Shown: positions 19,064 to 27,253 of the stretch, in pieces
Position numbering within the stretch: the stretch's first letter is position 1
Layout: each line of letters begins with the position of its first letter
Assembly: GCF_027111315.2 (NCBI RefSeq)
Contig: NZ_CP114289.2
Span: 3,224,001 to 3,288,000, forward strand
Length of the DNA: 64,000 bases
Direction: 5' to 3'
From: Flavobacterium limnophilum
GTDB lineage: Bacteria; Bacteroidota; Bacteroidia; Flavobacteriales; Flavobacteriaceae
Notes under the pieces: model-generated
The model's input: only the letters and a program-made list of their open reading frames with translations
What the model was told of the DNA's origin: nothing
Database searches by the model: none
Program-made: the position numbers and the translations under genes

Positions 19064-20161
19064 ATGGAAATAAGAAAACTATTGGCGGTAATAGCAACAA
19101 CTGCTTTAATAAGCTGTGGAGGTCCAGACGAGATTGCCGCTCCCGCTCCAAAACCGACACCAATTCCAACGGTAACCACATTAAAAAAAACTGCAACATT
19201 CCCTATTGGGAACATCGTTTCCGCAAGCAAATTATCGGGTTCTGACAGTAATTTTACAACTGTGCTAAATAAAGAATTCAACAGCATCACTGCAGAAAAC
19301 GACATGAAAATGGCGGCAATGTTTAGTGGCCCAAACACATATGATTTTAGTAAAGGAGATGCGATTGTTGCCTATGCCAAAGCAAATGGAATACGAGTAC
19401 ATGGACATGCCTTGGTTTGGCATGCTTCAATCCCTAATTGGCTAAAAAATTTCACCGGGACGGATGCTGAATTCGAGGCACAAGTAAAAGGATATATTAA
19501 AGCGACTGTGGCACATTTTTCCCTTGCAAAAACAGCCGAAGGGAAGCCAGTTGTTGCCAGTTGGGATGTGGTAAATGAAGCGTTTACAAGCGATGCACTT
19601 GCCGGCCCTTTCTATGCCAAAATGGGCCCAGACTATGTTGCCAAATGTTTTACTTGGGCAAAAGAAGCCAATTCCGAAGTCAAATTATTCTACAATGATT
19701 ATAATTTAGATAGTCAAGCATCAAAAGTTACCAGCGTGGTCGATATGGTAAGCGATTTCAAGAAGCGCTCTATTCCAATAGACGGTATTGGTTCCCAAAT
19801 GCACATAAGCTATTCTTATCCTGACTTAACGACAATAAGCAATAATTTATCTCCACTGGTTGGAACTGGGTTGCTAATTCATTTTTCTGAATTGGACATG
19901 TCTGTCAATGGCGATTTAGTTTTAAAATCACTAACAACAGAAAGAGCAAATGCCCAAAAAGCAAAGTATAAAAGCATAGCCGTTTTGTACAAAACAATTC
20001 CTTCCGCACAAAGATTTGGAATTACGTTTTGGGGACTTAGAGACAATGATTCTTGGTTAAGGGGCTGGCCAGTCAAAACGGATTATGAATGGCCATTATT
20101 GTTCGATTCAAATTATGGCTATAAAGCAGCTTATACCGGATTTCTTGAAGGATTAAAATAA
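19064..20161 (+). CDS. GH10 endo-beta-1,4-xylanase, lipoprotein
   Basis: Cuts the xylan backbone with retention of configuration. The 365-residue product has a lipoprotein signal (MEIRKLLAVIATTALISC) followed by a Pro/Ala-rich linker (APAPKPTPIP) and a single GH10 barrel. Landmarks are NSITAENDMKMA, HGHALVWH, acid/base E172 in WDVVNEAF, and nucleophile E276 in FSELDM. The C-terminal WGLRDNDSWLRGWP is the aglycone-side signature. It is the middle gene of the GH67-GH10-GH10 operon. Its membrane anchor suggests action on the cell surface or periplasmic face. The similar but not identical GH10 next to it may differ in preferred chain length; this cannot be read from the sequence. Confidence 0.96.
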   Translation: MEIRKLLAVIATTALISCGGPDEIAAPAPKPTPIPTVTTLKKTATFPIGNIVSASKLSGSDSNFTTVLNKEFNSITAENDMKMAAMFSGPNTYDFSKGDAIVAYAKANGIRVHGHALVWHASIPNWLKNFTGTDAEFEAQVKGYIKATVAHFSLAKTAEGKPVVASWDVVNEAFTSDALAGPFYAKMGPDYVAKCFTWAKEANSEVKLFYNDYNLDSQASKVTSVVDMVSDFKKRSIPIDGIGSQMHISYSYPDLTTISNNLSPLVGTGLLIHFSELDMSVNGDLVLKSLTTERANAQKAKYKSIAVLYKTIPSAQRFGITFWGLRDNDSWLRGWPVKTDYEWPLLFDSNYGYKAAYTGFLEGLK

Positions 20162-20176
20162 CTAAACAAAAAAAAC

Positions 20177-21298
20177 ATGAAATTGACAAAACCATTATTT
20201 ATTCTGGTGACAGTGCTGGCAATAAGCAGTTGTACCAAAATTTACAAAAAGCCAGAAACAGCTGTCACGATTAAAGAGGCATATAAAGAAAATTTTTACA
20301 TAGGAACCGCCTTGAGCCAAAGTCAAATAGAAGAAAAAGACCCAATGGTTACTGCCTTAATTTCGAAAGAGTTTAACAGTATTACTCCCGAAAACATAAT
20401 GAAATCAATGTTTACCCATCCCGAACAAGATCGGTTTGATTTTAAATTGAGTGACAAATATGTTGCCTTTGGAGAGAAACACAATATGTTTATTCATGGA
20501 CACACCTTGATATGGCACAGTCAATTGGCACCTTGGATGGCTCAAATAAAAGACAGCACCGCCATGGCAGATATGATGACAAATCACATTACTACCATAG
20601 TAAGTAAATACAAGGGAAGAATTAACTCTTGGGATGTAGTAAACGAAGCCTTGAATGAAGATGGCACTTTACGCAAATCGGTATTTTTAAATTCTTATGG
20701 AAAAGATTTTTTAACGCTGGCCTTTAAATTAGCAGCCAAGGCAGATCCAAAGACCGATCTATACTATAATGATTATAATTTATGTAATGCCAAAAAACGA
20801 AAAGGCGCCGTAGACATGATAAAAAATCTACAAAAAAATGGGGCAAAAATAGATGGTGTCGGAGAACAAGGACATTGGAATTTAACCTCTCCTTCACTGG
20901 ACGAAATTGAGCAAACCATCCTTGATTTTTCTGCACTTGGAATTAAAGTTGCTTTTACAGAATTAGACATTACTGTTTTACCAAGTCCTTGGGATGTAGT
21001 GGGAGCTGACGTAAATCAAAAGTCAGAAGCAAACGAAAAAATGAACCCCTATCCTAAAGTTCTTCCAGATTCAGTCCAACAACAATTGGCCGCTCGATAT
21101 GAAGCTATTTTCAAACTATTCCTGAAACACCAAGACAAAATTAGCAGAGTTACTCTATGGGGCGTAAATGACGGTCAATCTTGGCTAAATGATTGGCCAA
21201 TAAGAGGAAGAACCAACTATCCGTTGCTCTTTGATCGCGAATTCAAACCTAAAGAGGCCTATACCAGCGTATTGAAACTAAAAGAAGCAAAAAAGTAA
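20177..21298 (+). CDS. GH10 endo-beta-1,4-xylanase, second lipoprotein copy
   Basis: Second GH10 of the operon, 373 residues, 15 nt after the first. The signal MKLTKPLFILVTVLA ends in lipobox ISSC and the anchor is short (TKIYKKPETA), without the proline linker of its neighbour. Catalytic residues are E157 (SWDVVNEAL) and E262 (FTELDITV). Substrate landmarks are NSITPENIMK, HGHTLIWH and WGVNDGQSWLNDWP. A 20-residue insertion after FTELDITVLP (about 269-290, with NQKSEANEKMNPYP) lengthens the loop after the nucleophile strand compared with the upstream gene. It is similar to periplasmic xylanases in other xylan loci that process imported oligosaccharides, so division of labour with the first copy is plausible. 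Confidence 0.95.
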   Translation: MKLTKPLFILVTVLAISSCTKIYKKPETAVTIKEAYKENFYIGTALSQSQIEEKDPMVTALISKEFNSITPENIMKSMFTHPEQDRFDFKLSDKYVAFGEKHNMFIHGHTLIWHSQLAPWMAQIKDSTAMADMMTNHITTIVSKYKGRINSWDVVNEALNEDGTLRKSVFLNSYGKDFLTLAFKLAAKADPKTDLYYNDYNLCNAKKRKGAVDMIKNLQKNGAKIDGVGEQGHWNLTSPSLDEIEQTILDFSALGIKVAFTELDITVLPSPWDVVGADVNQKSEANEKMNPYPKVLPDSVQQQLAARYEAIFKLFLKHQDKISRVTLWGVNDGQSWLNDWPIRGRTNYPLLFDREFKPKEAYTSVLKLKEAKK

Positions 21299-21385
21299 GT
21301 CAAAAAAAGAATTACTTTTACTTTTTTCAGACTCAATTTCGAATCTGGAACAGCTGATAACAAAAACAACCTAATTAATTAAATA

Positions 21386-21393
21386 TAGATTTG
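21386..21393 (+). promoter_or_regulatory. Putative -7 element of the symporter-GH43 unit
   Basis: TAGATTTG matches the Bacteroidota TAnnTTTG element. No TTG lies at the usual -33 distance. The LacI-type operator at 21421 begins 27 nt downstream, so it would sit in the early transcribed region. Confidence 0.35.
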
Positions 21394-21420
21394 TCAATAC
21401 TAAAGTTTTGCAATACATTT

Positions 21421-21436
21421 ACACAACCGATTGTAT
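21421..21436. promoter_or_regulatory. LacI-type operator upstream of the symporter gene
   Basis: ACACAACCGATTGTAT contains the shared CAACCGATTG core and is itself nearly palindromic. It is 131 nt upstream of the symporter ATG and downstream of the candidate -7 element, which would suit a roadblock repressor. The regulator is inferred. Confidence 0.55.
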
Positions 21437-21465
21437 GTCTAAAAGATGTTAACAAACAAGTTCTT

Positions 21466-21489
21466 AAAAAACAGCTTTTACTGTTTTTT
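21466..21489 (+). terminator. Hairpin with U-tract ahead of the symporter gene
   Basis: AAAAAACAG (21466-21474) and CTGTTTTTT (21481-21489) form a 9-bp stem with a 6-nt loop and a run of T. It is 170 nt after the GH10 stop and 79 nt before the symporter ATG. It could terminate the upstream operon or attenuate the downstream one. Confidence 0.5.
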
Positions 21490-21567
21490 TTAATCCAAAA
21501 CCAATAAACCCTTATCATATAAATTTGCCAGGGTTTGCATCAAACAAAAAACAATAACCATAAAAAA

Positions 21568-23001
21568 ATGAATTCTACTTCTCAAAAATTATCCATAAAA
21601 GAAAAAATTGGATATAGCCTTGGTGACCTTGCCGCCAACCTGGTATTTCAAACATTGATGACCTATCTTGCTTATTTTTACACCGATATATACGGATTAT
21701 CACCAACTCATTCCTCAATAATAATGCTGGTAGTGGGATTAATTGCAGCCTTTATTTTTAATCCAATTATAGGCGCCATTGCCGACAGGACAAACTCTAA
21801 ATGGGGAAAGTTTCGTCCTTGGATTTTATGGACTGCAGTACCATTAGGACTCATTGCTTTATTGGCTTTTACAACTCCTGATTTTTCATATCAAGGAAAA
21901 GTTATTTATGCAGTAGTAACTTATTCTCTTTTACTACTATTATACGCTGCCAATAACTTACCTTATTCAGCATTGAGTGGCGTAATTACAGGAGATATGT
22001 CTGAAAGAAATAGTCTTTCTTCTTATCGATTTGTGGCGGTGATGTTTGCTCAATTCTTTGTACAAGTATTTATGCTTGGCATAATTAAAAGTGCTGGAAA
22101 TGGCGACAAAGCTATTGGTATAGAAAAAGTAATGACCATATTGGCTATAGTGGGAACAATTATGTTATTAATTACTTTTTTGACAACCAAAGAACGTATC
22201 ATTCCAAAACCAGAACAAAAATCAAGCGTTAAAGAAGATTTAGGTGATTTAGTAAAAAACAAACCTTGGCTGATCATGCTAACACTTACACTATTAGTTT
22301 TCACCACATTAGCAATGAAAGGTGGGTCATATATTTATTATTTTGAAAACTATGTTGACAAAGGGCAATTAGCAATTTTCATACAGCCAATTTTAGACTT
22401 CCTTTCAAACATTGGAATAAATCCATTTGGTGGCGATCCAATTTCAGCAGGATTTGGATTGTTTAATGCTGGTGGTATCATCTTTATGATTGTTGGTATT
22501 ACTTTGTCAAAAAATTTAGCTGATAAATTCGGAAAAAGAAATGTGTTTGGCACATTCCTTTTTATCTCTACATTATTTGTAATAGCATTTTACTTTTTCT
22601 CTCCATCATCTGTAGCTTTAATGTTTTTCTCTCAAATTCTTCACGGTTTTTTCTACGGGATTACAATTCCGCTACTTTGGGCCATGATTGCTGACGTAGC
22701 CGATTATTCCGAATGGAAAAACAACCGTCGTGCCACTGCCATTATCTTTTCGGCAATGATGGTAGGGCTAAAAGCGGGATTGACTTTTGGAGGATCATTA
22801 ACCACAGCAATTCTAGGACATTTTAATTATGTTCCCAATTCATTAGTTCAACCAGAAAGCGCTATAAACGGAATTAAATTATTAATAAGTATTTTTCCCG
22901 CTATCCCTTTTCTAATTGGAGCTGGACTTTTATTCTTCTATGAAATAAACAAAAAAATGGAAGTACAAATAGAATCTGATTTAAAAAACAGAAGAGCTTA
23001 A
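21568..23001 (+). CDS. GPH-family (MFS) xyloside:cation symporter
   Basis: Inner-membrane secondary transporter of the glycoside-pentoside-hexuronide (GPH) group, which includes bacterial xyloside permeases such as XynP/YagG. The ATG at 21568 starts MNSTSQKLSIKEKIGYSLGD, matching the conserved GPH N-terminus (KIGYSLGDLAANLVFQ). The earlier in-frame TTG at 21535 has no such support. About 12 hydrophobic segments are visible, with the cytoplasmic loop motif GAIADRTNSKWGKFRPWILW after helix 2 and LLWAMIADVADYSEWKNNRR before helix 10. It is followed 28 nt later by a cytoplasmic GH43, so it probably imports xylo-oligosaccharides for that enzyme. Substrate choice is inferred from context. Confidence 0.93.
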   Translation: MNSTSQKLSIKEKIGYSLGDLAANLVFQTLMTYLAYFYTDIYGLSPTHSSIIMLVVGLIAAFIFNPIIGAIADRTNSKWGKFRPWILWTAVPLGLIALLAFTTPDFSYQGKVIYAVVTYSLLLLLYAANNLPYSALSGVITGDMSERNSLSSYRFVAVMFAQFFVQVFMLGIIKSAGNGDKAIGIEKVMTILAIVGTIMLLITFLTTKERIIPKPEQKSSVKEDLGDLVKNKPWLIMLTLTLLVFTTLAMKGGSYIYYFENYVDKGQLAIFIQPILDFLSNIGINPFGGDPISAGFGLFNAGGIIFMIVGITLSKNLADKFGKRNVFGTFLFISTLFVIAFYFFSPSSVALMFFSQILHGFFYGITIPLLWAMIADVADYSEWKNNRRATAIIFSAMMVGLKAGLTFGGSLTTAILGHFNYVPNSLVQPESAINGIKLLISIFPAIPFLIGAGLLFFYEINKKMEVQIESDLKNRRA

Positions 23002-23029
23002 CTATTTATAATAAACAAAAAACAAGACC

Positions 23030-24058
23030 ATGTCTGAAGAAAGTATCGAACATATTGATTTTGAAGTAATCAACCAAAAAGCAATTTCACAACCCTTAGT
23101 ATCACACATTTACACTGCCGATCCATCTGCACACGTATTTGACGGTAAGATTCACATATATCCATCACATGATATTGATGCCGGAATTCCATTTAATGAC
23201 AATGGAGACCATTTTGGTATGGAAGATTATCATGTTTTTACGATGAACAATATCGATGCCCAAACTGTTGATAACGGCGTAGCGCTGCATGTAAATGATG
23301 TTGCTTGGGCTGAACGTCAAATGTGGGCTCCGGATGCAGCTTTCAAAAACGGAAAATATTACTTGTATTTTCCTGCCAAGAAAGCCAATGGAATTTTCCA
23401 AATTGGAGTAGCTATTAGTGATTCTCCTGTTGGACCATTTGTTCCAGAACCTGAAGCCATCAAAGGAAGTTATTCCATTGACCCAGCCGTTTTTGAAGAC
23501 GAAGATGGCAAACACTATATGTATTTTGGCGGTATTTGGGGTGGTCAACTTCAAAAATACCGAAACAATCAATATACCGAAACAAATGAAGAACCGCAAG
23601 ATACCGAACCTGCATTAGGACCAATTGTTGCTTTGATTTCTGAGGACATGAAACAATTTGTAGAGGAACCCCAAGAAATCAAAATTCTAGATGAAAATGG
23701 CAAGGTATTATTGGCAGGAGACCACGATAGAAGATTTTTTGAAGCTTCGTGGATGCACAAATATAACGGAAAATATTATTTTTCTTATTCTACTGGCGAT
23801 ACCCATTTTATTTGCTATGCAACTGGCGATAATCCTTATGGCCCCTTTACTTATCAAGGCAGAATTTTGAACCCAGTTATTGGCTGGACATCACATCATT
23901 CTATTTGCAAAGTTGAGGACAAATGGCATTTGTTTTATCACGATTCTAGTTTATCAAAAGGCGTAACCCATTTAAGATCAATCAAAGTAACTGAAATCAA
24001 GTACAATGAAGATGGTTCAATCATCACCATCAATCCCTACAGTAATATGGAAATATAA
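23030..24058 (+). CDS. Cytoplasmic GH43 beta-xylosidase / alpha-arabinofuranosidase
   Basis: A 342-residue enzyme without signal peptide or membrane segment, hence cytoplasmic. It is the only glycosidase in the window with clear cytosolic location. The GH43 triad is visible: base D31 in YTADPSAHV, pKa-modulating D151 in YSIDPAVFEDEDG, and acid E238 in FFEASWMHKYNG. Other landmarks are ERQMWAPDAAFKNGKYYLYF and TSHHSICKVEDKWHLFYHDS. The domain fills the whole protein with no accessory module, as in the subfamily-1-like xylosidases. It is translationally close (28 nt) to the symporter gene, so it should finish hydrolysis of imported oligosaccharides to xylose or arabinose. Which sugar it prefers is not decided by sequence alone. 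Confidence 0.93.
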   Translation: MSEESIEHIDFEVINQKAISQPLVSHIYTADPSAHVFDGKIHIYPSHDIDAGIPFNDNGDHFGMEDYHVFTMNNIDAQTVDNGVALHVNDVAWAERQMWAPDAAFKNGKYYLYFPAKKANGIFQIGVAISDSPVGPFVPEPEAIKGSYSIDPAVFEDEDGKHYMYFGGIWGGQLQKYRNNQYTETNEEPQDTEPALGPIVALISEDMKQFVEEPQEIKILDENGKVLLAGDHDRRFFEASWMHKYNGKYYFSYSTGDTHFICYATGDNPYGPFTYQGRILNPVIGWTSHHSICKVEDKWHLFYHDSSLSKGVTHLRSIKVTEIKYNEDGSIITINPYSNMEI

Positions 24059-24136
24059 AAAGAGAAAACAGTTGATAGTTTTCATATGTCCCTCTTTTTT
24101 ATAGCCTACAAACATAAATTGTAATTCAATATACAA

Positions 24137-24165
24137 AATTACCAGCTTATAATAAGCTGGTAATT
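24137..24165. terminator. Strong hairpin after the symporter-GH43 unit
   Basis: A perfect 13-bp stem, AATTACCAGCTTA (24137-24149) with TAAGCTGGTAATT (24153-24165), closes on a 3-nt loop. A second, weaker AAAAAGAG/CTCTTTTTT pairing lies just after the GH43 stop (about 24057-24103). Together they should end the unit before the fusion esterase. Confidence 0.6.
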
Positions 24166-24235
24166 CTATTTATAAACTATATTTTTAATTAAATTAGACG
24201 CAAACCTTTTCTCTTTTATTTTGGATTAATTAGTC

Positions 24236-26905
24236 ATGAAAAATTTCAAACTCCCACTACTCCTTTGTCTCTTTTGTTGCCTTGGCTTTCAAGCACAAAT
24301 TAGATTACCAAAGCTTATTTCTGATAATATTGTCTTGCAAAGAGACCAAGCCGTCAAGATTTGGGGTTGGGCTTCTCCAAATGAAAAAATCACAGTCTTT
24401 TTCAATAAAAAAAGTTTCAAAACAATTACATCCAATGATGGAAAATGGGAATTACTACTTCCTGCCCAATCAGCTGGAACCGGCCATCAAATGGTTTTGA
24501 AAGGAAAAAATGAAATTACCATCAAAAATATTGCATTCGGTGATGTCTGGCTTTGCAGTGGACAAAGCAACATGACAGTAACAATGGAACGAGTTAAAGA
24601 ACGTTTTCCTGAAGATATAGTTTCGGCAAATTACCCTGATATTCGCTATTTTTTTGTTCCAACTTTAACAAATCTTAACACACCAAAAGACGACTTCCCA
24701 CTGGGTGATTGGAAAACAGCCAACCCCAAAGACATCTATACTTTTGGTGCTCTGGCCTACTTTTTTGCCCGAGATCTTTACACAAAATACAAAGTTCCAA
24801 TCGGCATCATTAACAGTTCTGTAGGCGGCACACCCATTGAAGCCTGGATAAGCGAAGACGGCTACAAAAATCTACCTGACATCCAGAAAACCATCACTCG
24901 AAACAAAGACACAAGTTATGTCAACTCTATCAATCGTCGTTTACCGGTTGGAGAAATAAAAACAAATATAATTAATGACCTTGGCAGTATAGAGCATTGG
25001 GAAAGTATGGATTACAAACCAAAAGGCTGGAGAAATTTCAATATTCCTGGATATTGGGAAGACCAAGGTCTGAAAGATTTAAATGGGGTTGTATGGTTCA
25101 GAAGAGAATTTGAAGTACCTAAAAATTGGTTAGACAAACCTGTAAAACTGTTTATGGGAAGAATTGTTGATGCCGACGAAATGTATGTGAACGGCAAAAA
25201 AATTGGTAATATTACTTATCAATATCCTCCACGCCGCTATGAAATTCCGGCTAATTTGCTCAAGGAAGGGAAAAATATCTTTGTCATAAAGGTAACAAAC
25301 ACATCTGGCAAAGGCGGGTTTGTACCTGATAAAAATTATTCCATGACTGCCAATGGCGAAGAAATAGACCTTAAAGGCACTTGGCAATACAAGGTTGGAG
25401 AAGTCTATCAACCTCAAAACCCTGGTGCATTTGGCGGTGGTTTGGTTCAGCAAAATCAACCAACAGCTTTATACAACGCCATGATATCCCCTGTTTTACC
25501 TATGAAAATTAAAGGAATTCTTTGGTATCAAGGCGAAAGTAATGTGGGAAATCCAGAAGCTTACGATGTTCTTATGCCTACTTTAATTTCAAACTGGAGA
25601 ACCCTTTGGAAAGATGAAAACCTGCCTTTTTTGGTAGTACAATTGGCTAATTTTCAAGATGTAAACTATACCCCATCAGAAAGCAATTGGGCAAGACTTA
25701 GAGAAGCCCAAAACCAAGCGTTAAAATTACCGAATACTGCGGTTACAGTTACAATTGACTTAGGCGAATGGAATGACATCCACCCACTTAATAAAAAAGA
25801 TATTGGAAAACGATTAGCACTTTCCGCTGAAAACATAGCTTATAACGATAAAAAAACAGTACATTCTGGACCAACGTTAAAATCTCAAACTATTGAAAAC
25901 GGCAAGATTATATTAACTTTCGATAATATAGCCGAAGGCATTACTTCTGGAGATGGCGAAGAATTACGATGGTTTTCGATAGCGGATTACGACAAAAAAT
26001 TCGTTTGGGCTAAAACTCGAATTATTGGAAAAAATAAAATCGAAGTTTGGAACGAAGTAATAAAAAATCCAAAATATGTTCGATATGCCTGGCAGGACAA
26101 CCCCCAGGGTGTCAACTTCTATAATTCCGAAAATTTACCCGCCTCCTCATTCAGAACTGACGGTGAAATTTCGGATAATTACAAGCCGTGGAAAGGTAAA
26201 AAATGTTCAGTAGTTCTAACATACGACGATGCTCTCAATGTTCATCTTGACAATGTCATTCCAGTTTTGGATTCTTTAAATCTGAAAGGCACTTTTTACA
26301 TTACCGCTTCCTCTGATGCGGCCACCATGCGAATTAAAGATTGGAGAAAAGCAGCAGCCAATGGACATGAATTAGGCAATCATACACTTTACCATCCATG
26401 TGATGCTTCAGGTCCGGGCATGAGTTGGGTAAAACCAGAATACGATTTAAGCAAATATAGCTTACAAAAAATTCAAGACGAAATCAAGATGTGTAATGCC
26501 TTTGTCAAAGCCATAGATGGTAAAGACAAACGCACCTTTGCATTCACTTGCGGAAATAAAAAAGTTGCCGAAGGCGAATTTATTCAAACATTATCTAATG
26601 AATTCATTGCCGCACGTTCTGTTCGAGGAGAAATGCACACTTTTAACGAACAGAAACTAATGGATATGGATTCTTACTGTATGGAAGGGACTTCAGGAGA
26701 AAAAATGATTGAGCTAGTCAAACAAGCCCAAAAATCAGGAAAATTGCTGGTTTTTCTTTTTCATGGCGTGGGTGGAGAACATAGTTTAAATGTTTCAAAA
26801 GAAGCCCATAGCCAATTAGTACATTATCTCAAAGAAAATGAAAAAGATATATATATCGACACAATGTTAAATGTAGCAGAACACATTAATGAATTAAAAA
26901 AATAA
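24236..26905 (+). CDS. Bifunctional esterase: SASA-type (CE20-like) plus CE4 polysaccharide deacetylase
   Basis: An 889-residue secreted two-domain enzyme (signal MKNFKLPLLLCLFCCLGFQA) predicted to remove acetyl groups from xylan. Residues about 20-645 are a SASA esterase: serine S111 in CSGQSNM, WYQGESN in block III, and D514/H516 in DIHPLNKKDIGKRL. A GH2-like sugar-binding sandwich is inserted at about 280-385 (WFRREFEVPKNW, MYVNGKKIGN). Residues about 655-889 are a CE4 (NodB) deacetylase. Its metal site is visible as D664/D665 in LTYDDAL and H716/H720 in GNHTLYHP; the domain ends LLVFLFHGVGGE. Both sites keep their key residues. The two chemistries (serine hydrolase and metal-dependent deacetylase) in one chain suggest attack on different acetyl positions, which is inference. 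A 5-prime/3-prime relic of a related esterase exists at 14123. Confidence 0.9.
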   Translation: MKNFKLPLLLCLFCCLGFQAQIRLPKLISDNIVLQRDQAVKIWGWASPNEKITVFFNKKSFKTITSNDGKWELLLPAQSAGTGHQMVLKGKNEITIKNIAFGDVWLCSGQSNMTVTMERVKERFPEDIVSANYPDIRYFFVPTLTNLNTPKDDFPLGDWKTANPKDIYTFGALAYFFARDLYTKYKVPIGIINSSVGGTPIEAWISEDGYKNLPDIQKTITRNKDTSYVNSINRRLPVGEIKTNIINDLGSIEHWESMDYKPKGWRNFNIPGYWEDQGLKDLNGVVWFRREFEVPKNWLDKPVKLFMGRIVDADEMYVNGKKIGNITYQYPPRRYEIPANLLKEGKNIFVIKVTNTSGKGGFVPDKNYSMTANGEEIDLKGTWQYKVGEVYQPQNPGAFGGGLVQQNQPTALYNAMISPVLPMKIKGILWYQGESNVGNPEAYDVLMPTLISNWRTLWKDENLPFLVVQLANFQDVNYTPSESNWARLREAQNQALKLPNTAVTVTIDLGEWNDIHPLNKKDIGKRLALSAENIAYNDKKTVHSGPTLKSQTIENGKIILTFDNIAEGITSGDGEELRWFSIADYDKKFVWAKTRIIGKNKIEVWNEVIKNPKYVRYAWQDNPQGVNFYNSENLPASSFRTDGEISDNYKPWKGKKCSVVLTYDDALNVHLDNVIPVLDSLNLKGTFYITASSDAATMRIKDWRKAAANGHELGNHTLYHPCDASGPGMSWVKPEYDLSKYSLQKIQDEIKMCNAFVKAIDGKDKRTFAFTCGNKKVAEGEFIQTLSNEFIAARSVRGEMHTFNEQKLMDMDSYCMEGTSGEKMIELVKQAQKSGKLLVFLFHGVGGEHSLNVSKEAHSQLVHYLKENEKDIYIDTMLNVAEHINELKK

Positions 26906-27048
26906 ACCGCCTGTATTGATTAGTATTTTTTGCAACAGAAGTTCGGCTTCCTTCACAGAAAAATGTAGCGCGTGTTTTTCCTATTCGTTTGTAGATTTTT
27001 CAATGCTGAAATTACTCCGGGATAGTCTTCTGAACTAATAAACAACAT
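26894..27048 (-). pseudogene. Internally deleted GH115 alpha-glucuronidase relic
   Basis: Minus-strand remnant, overlapping the 3-prime end of the fusion esterase by 12 nt. From the ATG at 27048 it reads MLFISSEDYPGVISALKNLQ, clearly related to the intact GH115 at 51291 (PLFIGSNDYPGVIRALKDLQ, about residues 62-80). In another frame closer to 26894 it reads LLLQKILINTGGL, matching the C-terminal VLEKIIINTGGL of the same protein. Over 850 codons between these ends are gone and the frames no longer agree, so it is dead. Like the relic at 14123, it keeps both gene ends and lacks the middle. Confidence 0.75.
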
Positions 27049-27127
27049 TCTAATTTATTATTGGAGAAATCACCCCATTGTTTTTCCCGCCAACAACATT
27101 ACCTAAAATTCTTATTTCATTAATATA

Positions 27128-27156
27128 AAATCGGGATAATTCTCATATCCCGATTT
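27128..27156. terminator. Bidirectional terminator between convergent genes
   Basis: AAATCGGGATA (27128-27138) pairs with TATCCCGATTT (27146-27156), an 11-bp stem with a 7-nt loop and AT-rich flanks on both sides. It lies between the plus-strand fusion esterase and the minus-strand GH30 gene. Apart from this hairpin and the GH115 relic, nothing else is seen in 26906-27253. Confidence 0.65.
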
Positions 27157-27253
27157 ATTTAATTTCCATCTCTTAAAAACCTACCACTATTGCACATTTC
27201 TAACCGATTCGTAGGATTGTTATACTTCTGAAATGCAATGCATAGTTGTAAAT

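Noticed and set aside
27199..27216. TAACCGATTCGTA between convergent genes
   Set aside because: Only one half matches the operator, and no promoter or gene start is nearby.
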